Source: Desulfobacteraceae bacterium (GTDB lineage: Bacteria > Desulfobacterota > Desulfobacteria > Desulfobacterales > UBA11574). Taken from it: 10,068 nucleotides of DNA. Position numbers and translations under genes: made by a program. Where the stretch lies: contig JAOUGB010000048.1 of the NCBI GenBank assembly GCA_029857875.1, forward strand, positions 1 to 10,068. Direction: 5' to 3'. This document shows positions 1 to 5,646 of the stretch, one piece after another. Position 1 is the first letter of the stretch; each line of letters starts with the position of its first letter. Below the pieces are notes generated by a model. That model was not told where the DNA came from. It did no database searches and was given only the letters and a program-made list of their open reading frames with translations.

Positions 1-59
1 CAATAGGTTTGCCACACAAGCTGAATTTTCTTTTAAAGATGCGATTTCGGCATGCGTCT

Positions 60-93
60 GTTCTTTCTAACGATTCCTAAGCCACTCAAACAG
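60..93 (-). repeat. Dispersed short repeat, copy A
   Basis: This stretch matches 982-1016 at about 30 of 35 positions in the same orientation. The shared core is ACGATTCCTAA, with CACTCA and ACAG following and GTTCTTTC preceding it. A more diverged inverted copy lies at 886-913. The rest of 1-161 shows no convincing gene. Translations across copies A and B on the minus strand share a short peptide-like string (CLSxLGIV) that is quickly broken by stops. The repeat could therefore be a decayed piece of a coding mobile element, but that is inference. Confidence 0.5.
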
Positions 94-161
94 CACCCGC
101 TTTAAAAAAAGATCATCCATTCCGCTATTACTTAAGGATTTAGAAGTGAAACTTCCCGAGG

Positions 162-285
162 GCTCAAATTACTTGAGCGATTTTCGAGGTTGTCGCAGAT
201 TCAAGGCGAAGCGCATGAAGCCATAGTGTGGGCTATTGCAAATGCGCTTTAACGCCGAAGACTCGGCAAGATCGGAAATCGCTCA
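162..285. repeat. Large imperfect palindrome (long hairpin element)
   Basis: Nested inverted repeats pair across the whole segment: TGAGCGATTT (174-183) with AAATCGCTCA (276-285), CGAG (185-188) with CTCG (262-265), GGCG plus AAGCGCAT (205-216) with ATGCGCTT (242-249) and CGCC (253-256), and an inner GC-ATAG with CTAT-GC closing a loop at about 227-232. The two main blocks, 10 bp and 12 bp with a 3-nt bulge, are perfect. A competing short hairpin, GCTCAA (162-167) with TTGAGC (173-178), shares bases with the outer stem. It begins 3 bases past the stop codon of the minus-strand small membrane gene, so it could form the 3' end of that transcript. No T-run follows on either strand, so it is not a typical intrinsic terminator. 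It could be a MITE/REP-like repeat or a structured RNA. Confidence 0.7.
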
Positions 286-287
286 GG

Positions 288-497
288 TTAGGTTTTAATT
301 ATCCACAAGATTACAGGAACCAGTACCGCCAGAAAAATCAGCAAGCCTGGAATCGATATATACGGTTGATACCATGGGGCACCTTTAAAACGTGCTTTTT
401 TGACTTCCGACATAAACCAGTTGCCCACCAATATGGCAGCCACCAGCGGGGCGATGAATTTTATAATCGTTGTTAATGTCGCCACATCTTTCTCCAT
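288..497 (-). CDS. Small two-helix membrane protein, hypothetical
   Basis: The predicted protein has 69 residues starting at the ATG that begins MEKDV. Two hydrophobic helices are visible, at about residues 10-29 (IIKFIAPLVAAILVGNWF) and 47-67 (SIPGLLIFLAVLVPVILWII). A positively charged loop, EVKKARFKGAPWYQPY, separates them. The frame continues upstream to a TTG at 545, but that extension (KWNFILKTTLNFIYE) reads like leader sequence, so I prefer the internal ATG. Neither start has a clear Shine-Dalgarno sequence, which lowers confidence. The clean hydrophobic pattern with a basic, presumably cytoplasmic, loop argues for a real inner-membrane protein. I do not recognise the family. The gene stands alone, and the long palindrome lies just past its stop. 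Confidence 0.6.
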   Translation of the reverse strand: MEKDVATLTTIIKFIAPLVAAILVGNWFMSEVKKARFKGAPWYQPYISIPGLLIFLAVLVPVILWIIKT

Positions 498-614
498 TTC
501 ATAAATAAAATTTAAAGTGGTTTTCAAAATAAAGTTCCACTTCAAATTTTAAACCAGACAGCATTTTTTCCGTCGATGGGGTCTTCAAAAACCATCTAAT
601 TTCTGTTTGGTTTG

Positions 615-806
615 TCACCTATCATATTCTAGTGCCAGTAAGCAATCATTATACCGGTGAAAGCCAGGGTAAATGCATTGGTCCTTAAGTGAAAGAGTTT
701 TTAGAAACCTATTGAAATCATCCGGTCTTATTGATAAGGATTCAATAATTGGATCTTTTATGCCTGATCCGTAAATATAACCGATAAACTTAATTTTTTG
801 TAACAC
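615..806 (-). CDS. Doubtful small ORF, hypothetical
   Basis: The ORF has 63 codons and begins with GTG. An AAGG sequence sits 5 bases before the GTG, which is an acceptable Shine-Dalgarno. The peptide (LQKIKFIGYIYGSG, then PDDFNRFLKTLSLKDQ, ending LALEYDR) has a plausible soluble composition but no motif I know. It lies in an otherwise gene-free, AT-rich stretch, just outside the 831-1047 inverted-repeat element. It could be a fragment of a lost gene or a chance ORF. Confidence 0.28.
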   Translation of the reverse strand: MLQKIKFIGYIYGSGIKDPIIESLSIRPDDFNRFLKTLSLKDQCIYPGFHRYNDCLLALEYDR

Positions 807-830
807 GTTAGCCTTTTGAAAACATTTCCG

Positions 831-1047
831 CTTCAGGTATAATTAAATTTTTGGTGAAAGATCACGCCAAAGGCGGATAAAACTCGTGAATAAGGGCTCG
901 TAATGAAAGAACCCGTCCAGGCTATTCATAAAGGTCTCTGTTTTAACAGGGGGTTTCATCCATAAAGTTAAATCGCATATGGTTCTTTCAAAACGATTCC
1001 TAATTCACTCAGACAGCTTCCAGCCAAAAATTTAATCATACCTGAAG
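831..1047. repeat. Inverted-repeat-bounded element (MITE-like)
   Basis: The two ends, 831-854 and 1024-1047, are inverted repeats matching at 23 of 24 positions (CTTCAGGTAT followed by ATTAAATTTTTGG on each inward-reading strand). A second inverted block lies inside: TGAAAGAACC at 904-913 against GGTTCTTTCA at 981-990. Flanking homology extends it back to 886 and on to about 1008, with a few mismatches. The arms therefore resemble each other over long stretches with an unequal spacer. No transposase is encoded. The right inner arm (982-1016) is the same sequence family as 60-93. This fits a small non-autonomous mobile element or its remnant. Confidence 0.6.
982..1016 (-). repeat. Dispersed short repeat, copy B
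   Basis: This is the same-orientation partner of 60-93, with about 30 of 35 positions identical. It lies inside the right arm of the 831-1047 inverted-repeat element, so copy A may mark a second, broken copy of that element near the left edge. Confidence 0.5.
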
Positions 1048-1048
1048 C

Positions 1049-1076
1049 TCCTTTGAAATCGATTTGTTTCAAAGGA
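1049..1076 (+). promoter_or_regulatory. Perfect 10-bp hairpin in the cyclophilin leader
   Basis: TCCTTTGAAA (1049-1058) and TTTCAAAGGA (1067-1076) are perfectly complementary around an 8-nt loop, TCGATTTG. The hairpin ends 39 bases before the cyclophilin start codon. No T-run follows directly, although seven T's occur at about 1092-1098. It could be an operator, an mRNA 5' stabiliser or part of the neighbouring repeat. The structure is clear and the role is inference. Confidence 0.5.
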
Positions 1077-1115
1077 CTAACCTATTACGATTTTTTTACC
1101 TTGGAGGAATACAAA

Positions 1116-1601
1116 ATGTCGCAAATGAAATGGAATAGCCCACCTGAAATGAAGATTGATACAAATAAAACCTATACGGTGACCGTCGACACCAATAAGG
1201 GGCTGATTGAATTGGAACTCTATGCCCAACATGCACCAAAAACCGTCAACAATTTTTTATTTTTGGCCAAAGAAGGGTTTTATGATGGGGTGTCTTTTCA
1301 TCGCGTGATTCCCAATTTTGTAATCCAGGGAGGAGATCCCACTGGTACGGGTAGCGGTGGTCCAGGTTATCAGTTTGAAGATGAGGTCAAGGAAAATCCC
1401 CTGACACATGAGAGGGGTGTCATTTCCATGGCAAATGCCGGGCCGAACACCAATGGAAGTCAATTTTTTATTACACATTCCCCTCAGGCACACCTCAATG
1501 GAAAGCATACCGTATTTGGTAAGGTCGTAACAGGTTTGGATGTTGTGGATGAAATACGGGCAGGTGACACAATGCAACGGGTCACAATTCTCGAAGAATA
1601 G
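1116..1601 (+). CDS. Cyclophilin-type peptidyl-prolyl cis-trans isomerase
   Basis: The product is a 161-residue single-domain cyclophilin that catalyses cis-trans isomerisation of X-Pro peptide bonds in folding proteins. The domain spans about residues 20-159. Visible landmarks are [15 protein letters not shown] (61-75, catalytic Arg63 and Gln71), [22 protein letters not shown] (113-120) and [12 protein letters not shown] (126-137). The Trp of the human cyclosporin site (WLDGKH) is His here, as bacterial cyclophilins often vary at this position. There is no signal peptide, so it is probably cytoplasmic. I chose the ATG at 1116 because GGAGG lies 8 bases upstream. An upstream TTG at 1053 in the same frame falls in the leader hairpin and is unlikely. 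The gene appears monocistronic. It is a PpiB-like family member, but the exact orthologue is not certain. Confidence 0.95.
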   Translation: MSQMKWNSPPEMKIDTNKTYTVTVDTNKGLIELELYAQHAPKTVNNFLFLAKEGFYDGVSFHRVIPNFVIQGGDPTGTGSGGPGYQFEDEVKENPLTHERGVISMANAGPNTNGSQFFITHSPQAHLNGKHTVFGKVVTGLDVVDEIRAGDTMQRVTILEE

Positions 1602-1647
1602 GCATGTTTTTACCATATCTTCCGGTTAAGCTCGGTTATTTAGTCAT

Positions 1648-1673
1648 AAAAAACCTAGTCCTTTGAGCCAGGT
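1648..1673 (-). terminator. Possible intrinsic terminator for the VWA operon
   Basis: Read on the minus strand, ACCTGG (1673-1668) pairs with CTAGGT (1658-1653) around a 9-nt loop, with one G-U pair, and six T's overlap and follow the stem (1653-1648). It is the first hairpin-plus-T-run I see on this strand after the VWA stop codon, about 230 bases downstream. The stem is short. A competing hairpin, CAGGTCAGAG (1669-1678) with CTCTGCCTG (1687-1695), shares bases with it. Confidence 0.35.
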
Positions 1674-1716
1674 CAGAGAGTTATGGCTCTGCCTGAAGAA
1701 TCGCTGAAAGAGTTTG

Positions 1717-1829
1717 AAGTGAACTAAAGTTTAAAGTGAGCTAAAATTAAGGAATTCTTCCAATTATATAAAATCATTGGAGCGAAGCGACTCCATAACT
1801 TTAGGCACTTTAGATCACTTTAGGCACTT
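1717..1829. repeat. Inverted-repeat element with AGTGCCTAAAGT-like units
   Basis: The left arm (1717-1749) reads AAGTGAACTAAAGT then AAAGTGAGCTAAA. The right arm (1796-1829) reads, on the opposite strand, AAGTGCCTAAAGT, GATCTAAAGTGCC, TAAAGTTA. The arms align with a few substitutions and small gaps, and each contains a tandem AGTGNNCTAAAG-type unit. Between them is a 5-bp hairpin, TGGAG (1778-1782) with CTCCA (1791-1795). A 9-bp direct repeat, TAGTCCTTT, flanks the region at 1656-1664 and 1855-1863. The 1602-1905 interval holds no convincing gene; a 14-codon ATG ORF at 1683-1727 is probably chance. Confidence 0.55.
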
Positions 1830-1838
1830 TTAACTTGT

Positions 1839-1885
1839 CCGGCTTTAGGTAAAATAGTCCTTTTCAGGGGTTATATCAAAGCCGG
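1839..1885. repeat. Inverted repeat after the VWA gene
   Basis: CCGGCTTT (1839-1846) and AAAGCCGG (1878-1885) are a perfect 8-bp inverted repeat with a 31-nt spacer, starting about 20 bases beyond the VWA stop codon. The loop is long and no T-run follows, so a terminator role is weak. It may protect the 3' end of the mRNA. Confidence 0.35.
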
Positions 1886-1905
1886 GTACTCTGGGCCAGG
1901 ATTCT

Positions 1906-3096
1906 TTACTTGACCATCAAGTGATTGACTGCTCCCTCCAGACCATCCAGGGTGAGTTCAAACATGGGAAAAATTTGCTGAATGGTGTTAATGGTCGGTG
2001 TCTGGGACCATATTTGTGAAAATACAGGATTCATCCAAACACAGTGGGGAAACGTCCGGGCTAAAAACTTTAGCTGCTCGATGCTCGGTTTTCCACTTCT
2101 TTCCTCCACATGGATGGAGCCGTCTGCAGCCATCAGTTCATAGGGCGCCATGCTGCCGTCGCCCACCATGATGAGGCGGGTCTGTGGATCAAAAGAGATG
2201 AAATCTTCAACTTTAAAAGGTTGTTTGATTCTGGCCGGATCTTCCCAGAGAAAATCATAGACCGTGTTGTGAAAAAAGAATGTTTTAAGATCTTTAAACT
2301 GATCCCGGGCATAGTCAAAAAGGGTTTGAACAACCGGTATATATTGATCCATGGACCATCCGCCGTTATCGATGGCCAGAATGACTTTGATGCGGTCTTT
2401 CAGGCGCCTTGAAAAGACGATTTCGATTTCGCCCCCGTTTCTCATGGTCTGATAAATGGTTTCATCAATGTTGACCCTATCCTTCGGACCCACCGGCACC
2501 ATGTTGCGGAGCCTTTTGAGAGCTTCACCCATCATATCCTGTGTCAAAAGGCCTCTGCGGGAATAGTCTTTGTACCTTCTCTCCATGGCGACTTTGACGG
2601 CAGACTTGTTGCGGGATACACCGCCTACACGCATTCCCTCCGGGTGGTATCCGGAATGACCCACCGGTGAAGTCCCGCCGGTTCCGATCCATGTTCTTCC
2701 CCCCTCGTGTCTCCCTTTTTGATCTTCAAGCCGTTTCTTGAAATATTCAATCAGCTCTTCCGGTGTCAGATCGATGATATCAGATTCATCCATTTCAAGG
2801 GCAGCGGCAAGAGATACAGGGTCTTCCAGCCATCCCTCCAGCAGGGCTCTGGTGACCTCATCAAGTTCAAGATCTTCATATTCGGGCATCTCAGCATCCT
2901 GAAACCGGTGGGCAAATACCTGGTCATAGACATCAAAGTATCGTTCACTTTTAATCAGAATGGCCCGGGCAGAGGTATAGAAGGCATCGATGGAGTTGAT
3001 CAGCCCCATATCCAGCGCTTTTTGAAGCGTTAAAAACGAGGTTGGACTGACCGGTATTCCGACAGTCTTTAGCTGGTAAAAGAAGTCGATAAACAT
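1906..3096 (-). CDS. CoxE-like VWA-domain protein
   Basis: The product has 396 residues and resembles the VWA proteins of COG3552 (CoxE-like) encoded next to MoxR ATPases. The N-terminal part (about 1-125) is helical and rich in acidic residues. A Gly-rich linker follows (131-160, GGRTWIGTGGTSPVGHSGYHPEG), then a basic segment, then the VWA fold from about 235 to the end. The first metal-site strand reads VILAIDNGGWSM (238-249), not the canonical DxSxS. FFFHNTVYDFLW (273-284) and LIMVGDGSMAPYEL (308-321) are later VWA strands. There is no signal peptide or membrane segment, so it is cytoplasmic. Start choice: the ATG lies 8 bases after the ATPase stop, so translation is probably coupled. The Shine-Dalgarno is weak. 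By family analogy it partners the ATPase in maturing or remodelling another protein; that client is not encoded here. Confidence 0.88.
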   Translation of the reverse strand: MFIDFFYQLKTVGIPVSPTSFLTLQKALDMGLINSIDAFYTSARAILIKSERYFDVYDQVFAHRFQDAEMPEYEDLELDEVTRALLEGWLEDPVSLAAALEMDESDIIDLTPEELIEYFKKRLEDQKGRHEGGRTWIGTGGTSPVGHSGYHPEGMRVGGVSRNKSAVKVAMERRYKDYSRRGLLTQDMMGEALKRLRNMVPVGPKDRVNIDETIYQTMRNGGEIEIVFSRRLKDRIKVILAIDNGGWSMDQYIPVVQTLFDYARDQFKDLKTFFFHNTVYDFLWEDPARIKQPFKVEDFISFDPQTRLIMVGDGSMAPYELMAADGSIHVEERSGKPSIEQLKFLARTFPHCVWMNPVFSQIWSQTPTINTIQQIFPMFELTLDGLEGAVNHLMVK

Positions 3097-3104
3097 ATCT
3101 TTTG

Positions 3105-3959
3105 TTAAAACAGACCGCCACGGTTTGTAGAACCCATGGCTCTTTTATAATCCTGACTTTTTTTAAACAACACACCCAGAAAGGGAATATTCCCATTGGC
3201 CAGCAGATCGGGGCTAAAGTCAGGATCGGTTTTAAGCGCCCGTATCCAGTTAATCAGCTCCCTGGTGGCAGGCTTCTTTTCAATGGCATCGATTTTACGC
3301 AGTTCGTAAAATGTGTATACGGCACTTTCCATGAGATTTGAATTGATATCCGGAAAGTGAACCTGAATGATCTTTCGCATCATCTCCGAATCCGGAAAGG
3401 CGATGTGATGAAAATTGCATCTGCCCAGAAACGGATCCGACAGATCCTTCTTGGCATTGGACGTGATAACGATGACCGGACGGAACCTGGCCGTGATGGT
3501 TTTGTCAATTTCAATGATGTCAAACTCCATCTGATCCAGAACATCGAGCATGTCGTCCTGGAAATCGGTATCAGCCTTGTCGATTTCATCGATCAAAAGC
3601 ACGTTTCTTGACTCTGAAGTAAATGCCTGGCCGATCTTGCCCATCTTGATGTAATCTTCGATGTTGCTGACATCCCGATTTGAATCGCCGAAACGGCTGT
3701 CATTCAAGCGTGTAAGCGTGTCATACTGGTAAAGGGCGTCCACCAGTTTCATGCTCGATTTCACATTGAGCACAATAAGGGGCATGTTCAGACTTTCCGC
3801 AATGGCATGGGCCAGCATGGTTTTGCCGGTACCCGGCTCCCCTTTAAGCAGAAGCGGCATCTCAAGGGCCATGGAAACGTTAACGATACTGGCCAGCTCA
3901 TCATCCAGAACGTACCGGCTGGCACCCGAAAATTTGTTGTTTAACGTATTATTTTCCAT
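3105..3959 (-). CDS. MoxR-family AAA+ ATPase
   Basis: This 284-residue single-domain AAA+ ATPase is of the MoxR class, whose members act as chaperone-like remodellers together with VWA proteins. Visible motifs are Walker A GEPGTGKT (40-47), Walker B LLIDEID (121-127), sensor 1 with Asn168 in VIVITSNAKKDL (162-173), an arginine-finger candidate Arg180 in DPFLGRC, and a sensor 2 candidate Arg233 in KKPATRELINWIRAL. ELASIVNVSMALEMPLLLKGEPGTGKT is the usual N-terminal context of the family. The start has AGAGG seven bases upstream. It is the first gene of a two-gene minus-strand operon and the VWA gene follows after 8 bases. The closest known role model is RavA-ViaA or CoxD-CoxE, but no carbon monoxide dehydrogenase genes are nearby, so the substrate is open. 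Confidence 0.92.
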   Translation of the reverse strand: MENNTLNNKFSGASRYVLDDELASIVNVSMALEMPLLLKGEPGTGKTMLAHAIAESLNMPLIVLNVKSSMKLVDALYQYDTLTRLNDSRFGDSNRDVSNIEDYIKMGKIGQAFTSESRNVLLIDEIDKADTDFQDDMLDVLDQMEFDIIEIDKTITARFRPVIVITSNAKKDLSDPFLGRCNFHHIAFPDSEMMRKIIQVHFPDINSNLMESAVYTFYELRKIDAIEKKPATRELINWIRALKTDPDFSPDLLANGNIPFLGVLFKKSQDYKRAMGSTNRGGLF

Positions 3960-3991
3960 CTAATAACCTCTTAAAAAGTTCATCACCAAAT

Positions 3992-4040
3992 CACGAAGGT
4001 ACGAAAACATGAAAATATTTTTTTATTTCGTGTTTTCGTG
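3992..4040. repeat. Inverted arrays of 8-bp CACGAAAA-like units
   Basis: The left side holds three tandem 8-bp units, CACGAAGG, TACGAAAA and CATGAAAA (3992-4015). The right side, read on the opposite strand, holds CACGAAAA and CACGAAAT (to 4040). The inner arms 4000-4014 and 4026-4040 pair at 13 of 15 positions around an 11-nt AT-rich loop. It lies 33-81 bases upstream of the MoxR start codon, in the likely promoter region of that operon, between it and the radical SAM gene. It could be a repeat element or a binding-site array. The rest of 4041-4136 is AT-rich. It has a small TAATAA/TTATTA hairpin and an AAGCG/CGCTT pair followed by T's on the minus strand, a weak terminator candidate for the radical SAM gene. 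Confidence 0.55.
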
Positions 4041-4136
4041 GTTATCAAAATAATTTTGCCACAAAAAGCGCAAAATTTGCAAATAAACGCTTAAATAATA
4101 ATATCGTTATTAGCGGGTTTTTTCAAGGGCGTTATG

Positions 4137-5300
4137 TTAAGAAACACCTAAATAGTTGGAATAGGCGTGTTTGGCCAGCCACTGCAGTGAATTGATTAGG
4201 GAGCTGGAATAGTGGTTGACCTGGAAGTTGCAGGTGGAAAGGCAATGCGGGCTGCAGTTTTGCTTTTGTCTGGTCAATCTGTCTGGGTCAAACTTGTGGC
4301 CGTCATATATATTCCCCCAGTCTTCATCTGTTCCATACAGTTCCATGCAGGGGGTAAAACTGCCGTCCAGGCGGATTATCATGGAGGACTTTCCAGCCAG
4401 ACAGGGCCAGGGAGGCAGCCGGCGACGAATAAAAAGCTTCATGGCGCGCAAATGCTCAACCGAGTTAACCATGGCATAGCCTCCAAGATTTTTCTCGATC
4501 AGCCAATCGACAAGATCATCAACCGCCTGAAATTCCGCTTCCGTAATCCATGCGCCGTCCTGTTTGTGGTTGAAATCATCATATTCAATCAGCGGAGGTT
4601 CATTGATATGATAATCCGTTGCAATACCATACTCATGGGCGATTTCAGTGAGCGTTTTCACATCTTTCACATTGTGTTTGGTGATATTAATATTAAAGAA
4701 GGTAATGTATTCATATTTCTTCTCCTGTTTCACCAGGTATTCGAACTGAGGCTTTATACGATTAAAATATTTTGGTATCCCTTTATAACGATCCATGGCA
4801 TCAACGGCAAGGTTGATGACAGATACCCCTGCTTTTCCGATTTCATCAATAAACGACTCGTCCATAAGGATGCCGTTTGTGGGCAAGTATACAAAAAAAC
4901 CTTTTTCAGCGGCATATCGCGTTAACTCTATGATAAAATCTTTGCGTATTAAAGGCTCTCCGCCCATATAAGCCAATACTCTGCAACCGACGGATTGGAG
5001 CCAATTTACGGCATCTTTTGCCACCTGCATGGTCATACCCTCTATTTCTTTGCCCCAGCTATAACAATAGTGGCAGTTGAGATTACAGTTAAGATCTGTG
5101 TAAAGAAAAGAGAGGAGGGGTCTGAATTCGTTCGGATGGATGCGTGATTTTATATATTGAATAAACCAGCTCCGATAAGCCCTGGTAAAATTCGAAAGTT
5201 GATAACTCCTATCATGGGTTTTTTTGTAATGATAATGAATTGCGGGATTCCATTTTGCCCGGCCATCAGGGGATTGCGATGATTTAAGTCTTGCCAACAT
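4137..5300 (-). CDS. Radical SAM protein with SPASM-like C-terminus
   Basis: This 387-residue protein has a radical SAM core and a C-terminal Cys-rich domain. The 4Fe-4S motif is CNLNCHYC (Cys72, Cys76, Cys79), preceded by LLSFLYTDLN as in peptide-modifying and heme-d1-type enzymes. YMGGEPLIRKDF (111-122) is the SAM-binding GGE motif. The C-terminus carries Cys300, then GSFTPC (Cys318) and CSPHCLSTC (Cys349, 353, 357), which matches a SPASM-type auxiliary cluster site. Such enzymes modify peptides, proteins or cofactors; the substrate cannot be read from this window. I chose the ATG at 5300 because GGGGGT precedes it and a TATTAT promoter element lies just upstream. Upstream in-frame ATGs at 5375 and 5357 would add an atypical hydrophobic tail. 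It stands alone on its strand. An HpnH-, PqqE- or NirJ-like role is possible but not supported specifically. Confidence 0.88.
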   Translation of the reverse strand: MLARLKSSQSPDGRAKWNPAIHYHYKKTHDRSYQLSNFTRAYRSWFIQYIKSRIHPNEFRPLLSFLYTDLNCNLNCHYCYSWGKEIEGMTMQVAKDAVNWLQSVGCRVLAYMGGEPLIRKDFIIELTRYAAEKGFFVYLPTNGILMDESFIDEIGKAGVSVINLAVDAMDRYKGIPKYFNRIKPQFEYLVKQEKKYEYITFFNINITKHNVKDVKTLTEIAHEYGIATDYHINEPPLIEYDDFNHKQDGAWITEAEFQAVDDLVDWLIEKNLGGYAMVNSVEHLRAMKLFIRRRLPPWPCLAGKSSMIIRLDGSFTPCMELYGTDEDWGNIYDGHKFDPDRLTRQKQNCSPHCLSTCNFQVNHYSSSLINSLQWLAKHAYSNYLGVS

Positions 5301-5324
5301 ATAGACACCCCCATTACCCCAAGT

Positions 5325-5352
5325 ATAATAAAGGTTCAAAAGCAAACATGAA
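5325..5352 (-). promoter_or_regulatory. Candidate promoter of the radical SAM gene
   Basis: On the minus strand, TTCATG (5352-5347) is followed after 16 bases by TATTAT (5330-5325), which matches the -10 consensus at five of six positions. The -35 match is poor. A start site just downstream of this -10 would give a leader of about 20 bases to the ATG at 5300 and would exclude the upstream in-frame ATGs. Confidence 0.25.
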
Positions 5353-5392
5353 TTCATTGTTATTAAAAATAACATTACAACTTCATTAAAGT

Positions 5393-5407
5393 TTGTCCAT
5401 AGGACAA
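5393..5407. promoter_or_regulatory. Palindrome TTGTCC-N3-GGACAA, operator candidate
   Basis: A perfect 6-bp inverted repeat, TTGTCC and GGACAA, with a 3-base centre lies about 40 bases upstream of the candidate -35 of the radical SAM gene. The size and spacing suit a dimeric regulator site. A second copy is not seen in this window, so the role is inference. Confidence 0.3.
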
Positions 5408-5412
5408 CACGT

Positions 5413-5646
5413 TTAATTTAATAGGATAAAATCCCAACGCATAGGATTTATCCTGTGGTAAGATTCATATCCCTTGAAGAAAATATACGACAACGCGTCA
5501 TATTCATCAAAATTCACTTGAATTGGACCTTTTCTATCGACATGGGATAAGGCTTTTTCCCAACCCAAAAAGTTTGAAATAAACGCAAAATGTTTTTCCC
5601 GTAAACGCTCTTTTGGGTTTACGGGTTTGACGTTTTGTATTTGCAA
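5413..5646 (-). CDS. Doubtful 77-codon ORF upstream of the radical SAM gene
   Basis: The frame is open from a TTG codon and, without any start codon of note, further upstream to a TGA near 5725. The peptide contains VNPKERLREKHFAFISNF, LGWEKALSHVDRKG and YESYHRINPMRWDF, and ends at the hairpin near 5423-5454. It has no ATG start and no Shine-Dalgarno sequence. I see no known family. It lies on the same strand as, and just upstream of, a SPASM-type radical SAM gene, so a substrate peptide is conceivable. A decayed gene or a chance ORF is at least as likely. Confidence 0.25.
   Translation of the reverse strand: MQIQNVKPVNPKERLREKHFAFISNFLGWEKALSHVDRKGPIQVNFDEYDALSYIFFKGYESYHRINPMRWDFILLN
5423..5454. 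repeat. Hairpin with an 11-bp stem
   Basis: AGGATAAAATCC (5423-5434) pairs with GGATTTATCCT (5444-5454) with one bulged A and a 9-nt loop. No T-run follows on either strand, so an intrinsic terminator is unlikely. It overlaps the end of the doubtful 5413-5646 ORF. Confidence 0.4.

Noticed and set aside
2..70. Open plus-strand frame entering from the left edge (NRFATQAEFSFKDA, stop at 68-70)
   Set aside because: It faintly recalls the RFATxxEA stretch of IS3-type transposases, but 22 codons at a window edge are too few to call.
228..476. 82-codon plus-strand ORF across the long palindrome
   Set aside because: It begins inside the palindrome and overlaps the more convincing two-helix membrane protein on the other strand.
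1053..1115. Upstream TTG start that would add 21 residues to the cyclophilin
   Set aside because: It starts inside the leader hairpin and lacks a ribosome site, while the ATG at 1116 has GGAGG at good spacing.
3992..4040. CRISPR-like reading of the 8-bp units
   Set aside because: Units are tandem without spacers and far too short for CRISPR repeats.
4212..4925. 237-codon plus-strand ORF opposite the radical SAM gene
   Set aside because: The minus strand encodes all radical SAM and SPASM motifs over the same bases; the plus-strand translation has no recognisable domain and is an antisense shadow.
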